NCBI GenBank assembly: GCA_021234155.1
Contig: JAJEKV010000064.1
Location: 3,968,001-4,032,000 of the forward strand
Source of the DNA: Isoetes taiwanensis
Lineage: Eukaryota; Streptophyta; Lycopodiopsida; Isoetales; Isoetaceae
Direction: 5' to 3'
Length of the DNA stretch: 64,000 nt
Shown: piece after piece, positions 9,391 through 19,976 of the stretch
Numbering within the stretch: position 1 is the first letter of the stretch
Layout: the number at the start of each line of letters is the position of its first letter
The notes under the pieces: generated by a model
Seen by the model: the letters and a program-made list of their open reading frames with translations, nothing else
The model's database searches: none
What the model was told of the DNA's origin: nothing
Program-made: the position numbers and the translations under genes

Positions 9391-9626
9391 TAGCATTATA
9401 ACAGGGGATTTTTTTGTGATTTTATATGCTTTTTGGCATGGTTTTCATATGATTTCATGGGCATATTGCACGAGGCATACTAATCAGTATATCTAGAGTG
9501 CACTCCACATTTTATTGTCTAAATTCTATATCATCAATGGTTTACCCCCTTTTATTTTTATTCCTCTATTTCTTTTTAATAAGCCATACATGCAAGCATC
9601 GAGATGTTTCACTTTAGGGTTATTTT
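9391..9626 (+). repeat. dispersed repeat, copy 1 of the TAGCATNATAACAGGGG family
   Basis: It begins TAGCATTATAACAGGGG and matches 25,075-25,297 in the same orientation. Shared blocks include CATATGATTT, ATCAGTA(T/C)ATCTAGAGTGCA and CATGCAAGCATCGAG, the last followed by TTTAGGGTT. It is noncoding. The opening motif is related to the 20-bp ends of the tRNA-like element at 11,047, so the two families may share an end. Confidence 0.65.
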
Positions 9627-9639
9627 AGGGTTATCTGAA

Positions 9640-11046
9640 GCATTCTCTGTCTCAGGTATGCAGGTGCTGCGGGTTTTGGGATTATATTTTAGGGTTGTGA
9701 ACACACCATGTTATGGTGCAGACAGATTCGAGGGATGCTGTTATGGTGCAACAGATTCGGCCAAGGTCCGTGTGTTTTCAAAATGAAACATTTGTTTTAG
9801 GGTTGTAAAAGAGGAAGATGCTGCTTATTCTTTGGAAGCGGCTATGCATATACCAGGCAGGGCTTCAGAAATCTAGAGACCTTGTCTTAGAGCCTTAGCC
9901 TCAGAAATCCAATGACGTTGGGGCCAGTGATGACTTTAAGGTGTGAAACTTCGTAAAGTTGCTATATTTTACCATTTTTTAAAATCTGGATTCGATGGTT
10001 TACTAGGATGTGTATGCTAAAGAACTTCATAAAATCGCCAAAATTTGATAATATTGCATCTCAATTATAGTAAATTCGCCAAATTAATGGACATTTTACA
10101 GTAAAAACCTCAATTTTATGGTAAAACATCCAATTCTACTAAATTCGTTTCTATAAAAATGTTGGAAAAATAGGAAACAATCGCCACCATTTCTATAGTT
10201 TAGAAGCAGCTAGAGGATGATAAAGTCATCACTGGTTGGGGCTTTGTCACTTATCAGAGGGCCTTATGCTATGCTATTGCAACTTGCAAATGCAGGAGCT
10301 GGGGCCGCAAGGGCAGAGTCTCAGGGATTTAAGAACAGATACGTTTCTCTTATCCATTTTATGCTTCGTCCGACCTAATGCCTTAAAGATCTGCGGTGTA
10401 TAAAACGTGTTTTGATTTAGTGAGCCACTGCGAGCTTCTGTTACAGGACACAATGATATAGGCCAGATCATGCAGAACATTGTGCAAGCTGAATGTCGGT
10501 TCAAGGTAAGTATAAAAATGTTGATTCCTCACGAAGATAAAATGCTTGCGATTTTCATATTGTAGTTGGCGAATAGGTTGGACTATTGTTGTTGGGTGAG
10601 CACAGGCAGATGTTTGGATTGAATGAAGCCCTGGTTGAGAAATGGGTCGACAGGTTCTAATAGATTTATGCTAGGGTTCTTGCATTTATTTCTCTGCCCT
10701 TCCTTTCTAGTGCCGCAGCTCCACGCTCTGGCTATATGCTTGCTTAGCTGCATCTTTCATTTTAGCTTATATTTTTTGTTAAGGTTTTGGAGATAATCCT
10801 AGAAAAACTCTCTGCGACGCCATTTGCACCTTTCCCTCTGATACGGATGTCTATTCCTAAATGCCACAATTACCAAGTATGAAAATACTTGGTGATCGTA
10901 GCTTCTGTGCAAAAAAGAAGATGGATACGGTCATCATTTTTTGTCCAGCTTCTTGGTTTACATCGCATATATTGATGCTGCAACTGTGAGTGCTGGTTTC
11001 AGCTGGTCTTGGAATACAAGGCTCTCCGCACTTTGTTTTTGGCAGT
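9640..11046. other. no recognisable gene
   Basis: Short frames only. A stretch at about 10,230-10,506 has exon-like composition and ends in a good donor (TTCAAG|GTAAGT), but it translates to nothing I recognise in any frame. It may be a relic exon. Confidence 0.35.
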
Positions 11047-11515
11047 GAATATGTAGCAAAATAACAGGAGGTTCCAGGGGGATTTGATATGGATGTAAAA
11101 ATAACAAAATTCTAAAACCATAGACCATATATCCCTAAAACAATTGAATGGGTTGTTATAAAAAAAAAAAAAAAAAAAAGATTCAAGATAAAAAATAATC
11201 ACATTCGCTCACTGGGTACATTGGTTAAAGTAGTTTTACTAGGACATTGAGTTATTTTGGTAGCAGTTCGAGCCCTCGTATTTCATATTCTAAAATCTTA
11301 GACAAAGCCGTATAGAGGTTCGATATTCCCTCAAAACCTTAGGCGAAATCGTATTTCATATTTCAAAATCATAGGCGCCTCCAATCATAAATGACTATAA
11401 GCAAAACGAAAGGTGCCTAGAGGCCCCAACATACGATCTGGGCCGTAGGATCGGCGAATCCGACGACTGTAGCAGTCCAGGGTGCACCTCGTTTAGAATA
11501 TGTAGCAAAATAACA
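11047..11515 (+). mobile_element. tRNA-like element bounded by identical 20-bp direct repeats
   Basis: GAATATGTAGCAAAATAACA occurs at 11,047-11,066 and exactly again at 11,496-11,515. Inside are a poly-A run (about 11,160-11,180), a tRNA-like stretch (GCTCACTGGG...TTGGTTAAAG...AGCAGTTCGAGCCCTCG, about 11,208-11,277) with a B-box-like core, and a body ending in GGTGCACCTCGTTTAG. An inverted copy lies at 23,706-24,177 with related ends. It has no coding capacity. It is best read as a tRNA-related non-autonomous retroelement; the short terminal repeats are unusual for a SINE. Confidence 0.6.
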
Positions 11516-11777
11516 TCTAGCGACATTCCGGAGATATCAAGTATTCTGCCAAATCATCTGTTAAAGTGTTCTTTGATACTTGAATGAACCATTCACAAAT
11601 GTTCAATCGATTTGAAACATATCGAGGTAATGAAAAAAGATTATATTGTGCGCAAGAGTTAGTTCTATTCACGTTTACGAATTTTTAGCTTAAATTGCTT
11701 ATATTCGCAACATCGACTCATCCAAGTGTCATGTAACGTTGTTTGTTTTTGGCTCCGAAGGGGCAAAAAAAATTTTA

Positions 11778-12167
11778 ATAACACAAACCATTACATTACA
11801 CGCATTAAAATTAAATTCCCCCTTAAACCCCCTTTTGCTTGGGTGCATATTCACACGGGGGGTGACGTAGGGCAGCGAGAGCCCTTATAATTATGTTTTG
11901 CATGTACAAAAGCAACACCATATAGTATATTGCCTGAAATCTTATAGTATTTTGCAAATCTTGTTATACAATATAACAAATTCTGTACATCCATACCCCA
12001 CAAACGAGGAACTTTATGTACGGTGTGCCTTAAGGAATAAGGGGTGAATATGCCTATCCAACAGCTCTCGTTGCCCGGAGTCACCCCCGGTATGAATATG
12101 CACCCAACAAAAGGGGGTTTAAAGGGGAATTTAAATTTAATGCGTGTGATGTAATGGTTTGTGTTAT
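11778..12167. mobile_element. foldback element with about 105-bp inverted arms
   Basis: The left arm (11,778-11,882) and right arm (12,064-12,167) are reverse complements with a few mismatches. Both hold the blocks ATAACACAAACCATTACAT, CCCCCTT and GGGTGCATATTCA. The roughly 180-bp centre is noncoding. It is preceded by a small CCGAAGGGG hairpin, as is the related half-copy at 26,931. Shorter fragments recur at 46,835 and 63,835. It is likely a non-autonomous DNA transposon; I see no transposase for it here. Confidence 0.75.
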
Positions 12168-14160
12168 AGGTTATAGTTTGCTAAGCAGAGCAGGGATCTT
12201 TTCCAGCGACGAATATTTGCTTACAAATATTTGCAATAATGCATTCAAAAGCTTAGGAACGGAGTGAATGCTTAACTCTCGGTGTAACTTACTCAGATCT
12301 TCTCCAGCTACTGCCACAATGCAAAAATAGAAGCTTAATATTAAGAAATAATGCCAAGCTTAGTGTTGAGAAGCTTGTGTTTCAGACTTCTAAGATCTGA
12401 AGTCGATGATGTTTATCCGATGCTTCATCAGATCAAAGCGTCCCCATTTTTGCCCTGCCAAAACAATACCCCACATGACGGCACCGGATATATTACGCGT
12501 GGTAAAATGTGTAGAATTTAACAGTAATTTCAAGGAAGTGTTTATTACATGTGGGTTAAATGTTAATCCACCTATAAAACGTGATAACATGGAGGATGAA
12601 GCCGCGCCGTGGAATAACATTTCACTTTATTACATGAATATCACACTGCCATATAAATAACGACTTAGCCTGTAGCACAACTTAGCCTGAGTTATTCTAG
12701 AGATAACAATCTGTGCAAGATACAGGGGAAAAGTTTCTAGAGGTAAACTCAATTGTGTGAACATAGTATTCTTTTCTTCCAGTTGAATATCTAAAAGCAG
12801 ATAACCAGACAGAGATTGACGAATAATGAATGCCAAAACATGAAGGCTAAAAACCAAAGGTATTAAGAAAAATATACCTTTGCAGCTCCGAACCCCTCCA
12901 CAAAGTTTAAGAACCTCCAGAAAGAAAAGCGAGCTACAATTTGTAAACGCACCATATATAAAACTCATTGCCTTAGTAACTAGCTCCTCCATAGCAGCTC
13001 CTGGTTCTCAATGAGAAGCATATCTATCTTCAACGTTCAAAGAATCTGTTGACAAATCTACTCTCTTGTTCTATCTTTCAATTTGAGAGCATATCGGCAA
13101 CTTCATCAATAGGTTGGGTGATGATGGCAGCCACATTCATAAAATATTGCCTCGTTACTACTGCCTGCCCTAATTTGACAAACCTCGAATTATAAAAATC
13201 TTTCTTGACTTGGAGACGATTTCTATGCAAGCAATTCAAGACCTACATGCAAGCTCCATAGCCTTAATCTCTAGATAAAATGCTGGTCTTTTATCCTTAA
13301 AAACAAACTAGTTTTCCTGGTCGAATGCTCTATGGTGAATTGATACAAGATTTTTTTTTTGGCAAAATTGCACTTCAAGGATCGGATACGTGCATAATCC
13401 AAGAGCTTTGCTTTTTGCACAACAAAGGTGGATGAGTTGGAGCACCAAGATCGTGGTATATTTAGCCAAAAAAAAGGGTGGTATTCCCCGCCCCTAGGGG
13501 AAAAACCCTCGTTCGTGTGGATTTTTGGCATATTCTTGGTATATGCTAGAATATGCTTAGAATATGTCAGAAACTGCTCCAAACAATTGTTGCCTGTAAA
13601 TTGGTGGTCGCCAGTATTGCTGGGCGGCCGCTGTGCAAACTAGCTAACCGGCACCGCCAAAATCGATGCATTCTTTTGTTGTTTCTACTGAATCTGAGAG
13701 CAGAGCTCTTTGCCGAGGGCCAATGTTTCAAAGAAGAGATAAGCTCAATAAGATGTTCTTTTTGCATCTTTAAAGAAAGCCAAGGTAACCACATTGAGAA
13801 ATCATTGAACAGACAAACAACATTTGGGATTCTTCAGATTCCTTAACTACTTAATTGAACATCCTTGCTAGTATTGGAAGTAGCTTGTTTGGCATGAAAG
13901 GAGTAAAAGATAAAGTCAAGAATGTAAAAGACAATACAGATGCATTAAAGATCCATCTTACAATTCTTATTTTCCCGTAGAATAAGGATGCAAAGAAGCA
14001 AAATGTCGTTGCGATTATAACATGTTGCACATCTTTTTCTTCCCCATATCTATCTTAAATATTATATGATTTAAGCTCTTGATCTTGAAGTATATCTTAT
14101 GGGACAAGTTGTTCTGGCACGAAAAGAACCGCAGCAATTTTTCAATAGAACAATCTCCTT
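12168..14160. other. no recognisable gene
   Basis: Short overlapping frames on both strands at 12,390-12,992 and 13,271-13,846, none with a known motif. A stretch near 13,480 has a short CCCC/GGGG stem. Likely old intergenic or repeat sequence. Confidence 0.35.
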
Positions 14161-14163
14161 TTC

Positions 14164-14346
14164 ATGCAGGAAGTTCAGGGCTTTATGAGGCAGATTTCAG
14201 AAATCAAACTTGGCATGATAATCTTTGAACAATTTGCTCGATTCGTCATTAATAAAGAAAATCAACTATTTGATACATTCAGAGATTTGGATAAACGAAA
14301 GGTATTTGATTTGAGAGACGTATACAATGCAACAGACTTTTTATGA
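14164..14346 (+). pseudogene. possible EF-hand-like gene fragment
   Basis: A 60-codon stretch after an AG acceptor (CATGCAG) reads with the spacing F-x2-F-x2-F-x2-x-K-E-x2-L-F-x3-R-D-L-D. That resembles the helix and loop entry of EF-hand segments in calcium-regulated carriers and kinases. The loop acidic residues after L-D are mostly missing (DKRKVFDL), so calcium binding is not expected. No partner exons were found. Weak call. Confidence 0.2.
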
Positions 14347-14761
14347 CTTTTAGTTAGCCGTTTAGGTGTGCCTTTCTATTTACTCTGGCTTGGAGGTTGA
14401 CTCGCTTCTGGTTTGATCGAGAGGTGGACAGACTGGATACCTTACTGTGCATGGAATTAAGGATGCAATGCACAAATACCAATTCAGGCAAGGCCTTTAC
14501 ATATGCATATTTGAAGATACTCTATGGCACTGGTCAAATGAAAGATAATATAAACACAGAGACATGGACTGCACATATAGAGCATGGTAGTAAAGGAACA
14601 AGTCTTGATGTCATACTGATATAGATCTAACACCTCTGGAGCAAATAGAGGTATCAACACTCTTCTCATATGACTATACCACGATCATTCCCTCATAAGA
14701 AATGCAATATTTATCAATTACCAAACCAAACCAAACCAATAACTTAGGCATTTACTAGACT

Positions 14762-14890
14762 AGCAATGCTCCATGCCATAGCTATGTCCAGAAGCCCCTA
14801 TAAGCTTCTGATAGCCCTCATGGCCCTCGTGGCTCAATTGATGCCACGCATGGGTGCAAAATCGGTACTGGGTAGCAGAAATCACCGTCC
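14762..14890 (+). repeat. dispersed repeat shared with 31,305-31,400 and its duplicate
   Basis: It opens with CAATGCTCCATG and shares AGCCCC(T/A)TAA and CTGATAG(C/T)CCTC with 31,307-31,400 (second copy at 53,068). The part GTGGCTCAATTGATGCCACGC is loosely tRNA-like. Noncoding. Confidence 0.4.
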
Positions 14891-15373
14891 GGACGCCGCT
14901 TACAAGTGCTTAAAATCGGTGTGTTTTAAACACGACGTGCGTGATTGAAGTATTGACATGTAGGGTCTTGCGCCAGATCAAATGACAATTTGAGAGAATC
15001 ATGAACATGTTTGGTGCGGAAACATGAATGCACGTAGCCGCCATATTCCCTGGATGGCGGGCTAACCCATCTTAATTCAAGCAAAATGGAGGGACTAATT
15101 GTTTCCAAGAATTGCCTGAACCGAAATTCAACAATTTGCCCTCAACAATTCAGCAATACACAGAAATCCGGGATAGATGAAACCCAATTCCTCTCCCCGT
15201 TCAATTTACAGAGCCATTGATGCAGCAAGGAAGAGAGATCAGAGGCAGAGATTATATGCAAAGAAGGTAGCAATGAAGAAGAATTCCCCTTCTAAAGATT
15301 AAGCCTTCAAAGGCGAATAAGAAATTGAGACCGAAAGTGACCATGAGAATAAGAGAAATTTCAGGAGAAATTT

Positions 15374-17400
15374 ATGAAGTATTCAACCAAATCAAGTACA
15401 AATGTTGATGACAATGACAAAGGCCGCATCCTTGACAGTCTTCTTTGGAGGGCAAGGGATTTACCAATTGCTTCTATAAAGAAATCTAAGCAGGTTACTA
15501 TGGCCGAGCAAATGGTGAAGAATTTGAAGGAAACAATGCAAGAACATAAGTTTGAGAGGAATTATGACATGCCGTGCAAGGAAGTCCACCACGATAATGG
15601 CGGCAAAGCAGGTACAAATGGTGTCAAGCCATTGAATCAAGCGAAGTGGCGATTGCTCGGCATCCCGGAAAAACAATTTCAAATGCTTTTCAAAGAAGGG
15701 TGCAAGCTAACAAAGGGGAAGGACCTTGGTCAATGTTCGGGAGGAGGAAGCGGATGGATAGCATGTTAGATCACAATAGAAGTCTGTTATCAAGTTCGGG
15801 ACGAGAAAATACAAGAGTTTCTCCATACAAGAAAGGCGTGAGGAAGTATGTATAGAGGCGGGGAATAAAGATGGAACATCAATTCACCTTCTTGAAGTCG
15901 ACCAAGTAAGTATTCATCCTATATTGTAGTGTTCATTATATGTAGCATTTATTTGGCATTCACACGATTTCCCTAGGTTGCAATTCTACCTCGGGTTTAG
16001 AGAGGAGAATCCTCATATCAAAATTGCATTGCAGACTTTTGAGAGGTTGAAACCTAGTTTTGTAAGGAGGATGCGTGAGAGGCATACATCTTTGTTGCAT
16101 TTACCACTTGAAGTTTGAATACATCATGCAAGGATTGAACAATTTGAGAAAATCGGGTGGAGTTCATGACAATTGCAACCGCCATTTGTGAGATTTGTGG
16201 CCCTGGCCAGAAGAATGTGCAGCCAAGGAGCATACAATCAAGTGTACCGATTGATTTATGGAGACAAGTGGTCTGCAAGCGAGCAAAGGTGATGATGAGG
16301 AGTGGTTTGATCATAAGCGCTTGATGTTGGCGTGTAAAAATGTGGGTTGGATAGAATTAGAAAATGTCCACGGGAAATGGATGGTACGGGTTGAGTACTA
16401 GTTAATTGGAAGACATTTGAAAAGCAAACCGTGGACGGAGATGAGAGAATTGAGGGATCCAAGAAAGGCTTTGAGGTACAAACTGTCTTGAGATTAGTCT
16501 GAAGTATGACGAAGTCCCAAAGAATTTCAAGAGGAAGTGAAGAAGGTAATATCAGATTTTGTTCCACACAATTACATAGCACATTGGCAGGCCAATCAGG
16601 TTTAAAGCAGTGTGTGTCATCATTTCGAGGAAGATACAATTGTATACGTTATTGACTTTGCGAGAAAATTACGACATCAAGATCCGAATGAGCCCGATCA
16701 ATGCAGCGGCATACTGCACCAAGTTTCTATACTTGTTCACATAACATATAGGCATGACAAAAGTGCTGATATTCTGTTCTGTCGCGATTGTAAGAAGAAG
16801 GCGTCCAAAGAAGAGAAAAAGAACGAGAAGGTTGGGGCGGATCGAGGGAATAGACTCAACAACGGTAGGAAGATCATAAAAGAGACTCACTTTTACATTT
16901 CGATGATAAAGTGCATGACTCATTATTTGTGGAACACGCCTCTGAAGCATGTTGCATGGCTTAAGGAACAGGGAAATAGAGTATGAGAAGCATTGGTTTT
17001 GGGTGATGATGGCTGCTCATCACAATTCAAGTCGGGGAAAACCTTTTTTTTCTTAGGCGGGTACTTCACAATCAATGACAAGGAAATAGTGTGGAACTAC
17101 TTTGCCAACTTGCTCATGGTAAAGGTGAACATGATGGTGCAGTCTTTGTTATCAAAAAGGTCTGCTAAGTAAGGAACAACTCAAACCCAATGGTGTGCAA
17201 GCGAGGCATGCTAAAGATATTGTAAAATTTTCGTGTACATATTTCAGTGATCTACCGGTCGATGAAACAGATGAGATCAAAAGATATTTTTGGGAAATTG
17301 AACTGCTTTGTTGTGGCAAACATGGAAGAATATGAAATTGAAACACTCAAAGGCACAAAGAAGATTCATTTGTATCGGACACGCCGGCAGGACTAGACCA
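15374..17400 (+). pseudogene. broken transposon-type protein with HGKGEHDGA signature
   Basis: Coding remnants in several frames follow one another. A basic N-terminal frame lies at 15,374-15,769. After an intron-like gap (GTAAGTATTC at 15,906 to CCCTAG near 15,975) comes LQFYLGFREENPHIKIALQ. Next is a C-x2-C segment (ICEICGPGQ, near 16,180), then HHFEEDTIVYVIDFA (16,617-16,661), VSILVHITYRH (16,723-16,755), GDDGCSSQFKSG (near 17,003) and AHGKGEHDGAVFVIKK (about 17,110-17,157). I recall the D-G-C...Q-F-K and H-G-K-G-x-x-D-G-x-G motifs, in this order, in repetitive uncharacterised plant and animal proteins that behave like transposon products. The enzymatic role is not established; a nuclease or transposase is plausible from the conserved D, H and E residues. 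At least four frame changes and stops make this copy inactive, unless some are sequencing errors. Confidence 0.6.
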
Positions 17401-17689
17401 AACAGGCTTGCTCATAGATGCCATCATGTTTTCGCCTTTCGTTTTGCATGGATCATAATTGGGACTCTGCATCAATACTGGTAGATTTGGAAAGTGGGAG
17501 GTAAGTGACTTAAAACCGGGAGTTGAGAAGAAAAAGGAGACTCTTGAACAAGCCAATGAATGGATCGGTAATTTGGTAGAGGTAGGTGACAATTTTGCGG
17601 TGAATCTTTGAGGTAGACAATTCGGAGGGTGTGGACTTCTACATCCTCAAGTACCTGAACCCAAATGCACACTTGAAGATTCATACAAA

Positions 17690-18410
17690 GATGGATGGGG
17701 GCAAAAATTTGGAGTGCATGAGGTTATCTTAAGTGGATTGTATTATCAATTCATGGGTAATTTCAAGTATATGTTGCTCACTAAACAACCCAAGCCTCCG
17801 TGCATGACCATGTGGTAAGATATCCTAAAATTGATATGGAAAAATAGAAGGCCTGAGACATGTATGAATTTCGGGGAGACCCATGAAAAAATTATGGCCG
17901 ATCTCCCAATAACAATGTAATTCTTTGACACTTAACCAAATTGATGGCATTCTTTTCAAGTGATTTGTTGTTCAAACACCTAAGCACGTAAACACACATT
18001 TGTATATATATTAATAATAGTGAGGATGCACAAGGGTGGTGTGCATGGACATTACTTTGAAATGAAGATTGAATTGTTGTTTAAGAATGTACATTTGTGA
18101 CATTGGAATAACATTCAATTATTTATTTTGATACCATCACTATCCCAACATTCTTGGCAAAATTATATTGTAAAGGCATTTCCTCGATGTGACATGTGTC
18201 AATTCCAATGGTCGCATGAATTATTTAAGCACGGTTCACTGAATTAATTGTTCCGGGCGCGTGTGAGGTTTTTCGATTATCTTGACGCGCCTAAGCATAG
18301 GATTTAAGCACTAGGCCCCTAATCATAGGATTTCAGCTCTTCTTAAGCCCTCACGCTACCGCCAAAAGCCGTGAAATCCGTTTCAATTAAGCCTCCACGC
18401 TCCGTTTATT
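17690..18410. other. no recognisable gene; promoter-like flank of the next frame
   Basis: The first part is the decayed 3' side of the preceding transposon protein. From about 18,240 the sequence becomes more GC-rich and carries TTTAAGCACTAGG and related TAAGCA motifs that recur, in inverted order, before the gene that starts at 22,642. Confidence 0.35.
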
Positions 18411-18414
18411 TGCA

Positions 18415-18667
18415 ATGGCCTCTGCATGCGGCCGGAAACCAAGCACCGAGTATGTGCTTAAACAAGTGCCAGGAAGATGCGGGATGTCGCCGCCAATAAT
18501 AAAGGGGCCTACTTCTTCGAGCGGTTCAGCCAGCATTCAAGAACGGAATAATCAAGATCGAGAGGAAGAAGAAGGTATTATCTTGTTTTGCATTTTTTTT
18601 TGTTTTGTTTTTCTTTTTCTAACATTCTTGTTTTACGAAGTGGAGCGAGGAAGTGGGGGGGGAAGTG

Positions 18668-18698
<31 letters not shown>

Positions 18699-18892
18699 TG
18701 GAAGAAGAAGAGGAATCAAGAAGAAGAAGAAGACAATTCTCGGAGGAAGACAATTTCGAGGAGGAAGAGGAAGATGGAGAGGAAGAGGAAGAGGATGATG
18801 AAGAAGAAAAAAATTTGCCGCCGGGATTTTGTTATGAAGAGCGCCCACTAAGAGGAGGAGGAGGCGGAATTGGAGGAGAATGTGTGGAGTGA
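18415..18892 (+). CDS. glutamate-rich low-complexity frame, probable gene start
   Basis: ATG 18,415 opens a normal-looking N-terminus of about 55 residues (MASACGRKPSTEYVLKQVPG and on, ending in DREEEEG). A poor, T-rich stretch follows, then a GAAGAA-type purine tract (about 18,640-18,830). Read in frame +2 the tract gives long runs of glutamate up to a stop at 18,890; in the ATG frame it is mostly R and G. The T-rich part with GTATTA near 18,573 and the purine tract suggest an intron, or simply a microsatellite. It converges with the FCP1-like gene. I recognise no family. Confidence 0.3.
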
Positions 18893-18899
18893 GCGAGAA

Positions 18900-19025
18900 A
18901 GCCCTTGAAGACACCCCCCTCAAGACACTCCCTTGAAGACACCCCTGTTCAAAGACACCCCCTGTTCAAATACACCCCTCAAGAGACCACCCACGATCAA
19001 AGACACCCCCGAACCGAAGACACCT
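18900..19025. repeat. degenerate AAGACACCCC minisatellite
   Basis: About ten imperfect units of the type CAAAGACACCCC follow the purine tract directly. Base composition is strongly C-rich on the plus strand. Noncoding. Confidence 0.7.
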
Positions 19026-19179
19026 GAAGGCCTTTTTTGTAGAAAAAATTTTGTTAATATACAAAATTTTTTTTGTCTCTCACAATTTTCTCTATCTTGT
19101 CTCATCTACTTCTTTTCAGCATCACATTTTGTTTTTTCTATTGAGTAAAGAATGAATTCATTTGATGTTCTTACTTCTA

Positions 19180-19640
19180 TTATCCATGCGGTGGCAAAAC
19201 ATTGAATTCTTATGCAGTCCACATTACGCTTTTGAATGTAAGCGATAAAGGTTCGCTCAAACACTAAGCACTTTAATTAGTTTCAAAGTGCTTGTGAGTA
19301 GTTAATTGGAATGCAAGAGCACACATGCAATAAAGCGACTATCAAACAGTTATATAGCATAACAAGTAGTTAATCGCAAAAGCGATGAGAACATATATAT
19401 GTTTTCATCTATGAAATGTTATTTTTGTCTATCTATCAAATTTATGAAGTTGAATTCTGCGGCAAAGTCCATTCGGATTCTCGCTTTGAGTGTAATGATG
19501 CTCTAGCTCTTTCATTAGTTTCAAACACTAAGCACTTTAATCACTTTCGGCCGATTGCCGGTGAGTAAGCAATGGAACACACGAAGCACTTATGCAATAA
19601 ACGGCTACCTTTAAACGGTTATATGGCTTAGCAATAAAAC
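19180..19640. repeat. diverged tandem duplication (about 270-bp period)
   Basis: Blocks at 19,190-19,375 recur at about 19,450-19,640. Shared elements are TTGAATTCT, CAAACACTAAGCACTTTAAT, GTGAGTA, ATGCAATAAA and GGTTATAT(A/G)GC. Each unit carries the AAGCACTT motif that is common between 18.2 and 22.8 kb. No coding potential. Confidence 0.6.
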
Positions 19641-19976
19641 CGTGACCTTACCCTCGCATGACAAGTAAAGCACATGATGACATTAAGCAACTACATAAAA
19701 GTATCTCATCCTTTGCAAGACAATAAGCGAAGATTCGCCATTAAGACTCAAACCATAGCACTTGCGGGCAATTTTTTTTTTTAAGCACTTGATAAGTTTT
19801 AAGCATCCCTTTCAGTCAGCATTGAAGTATATATAAACAATATAGCAAAAACTTATAGACAAGTCTGCATTGAACTACATAAACAATATAGCAATAACAT
19901 TCTTAAATTAAGATAAAGATGGTACATGAAAAGTGTAGGATTCCTTGGCCTAAATAAATGACAAACAGGCCAATAA

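Noticed and set aside
11208-11277. Functional tRNA gene
   Set aside because: A and B box regions are tRNA-like, but stems do not pair and the stretch is repeated inside a mobile element.
18640-18890. Long glutamate-rich coding region as a conserved protein
   Set aside because: The frame is produced by a GAAGAA-type purine tract, and all three frames stay open through it.
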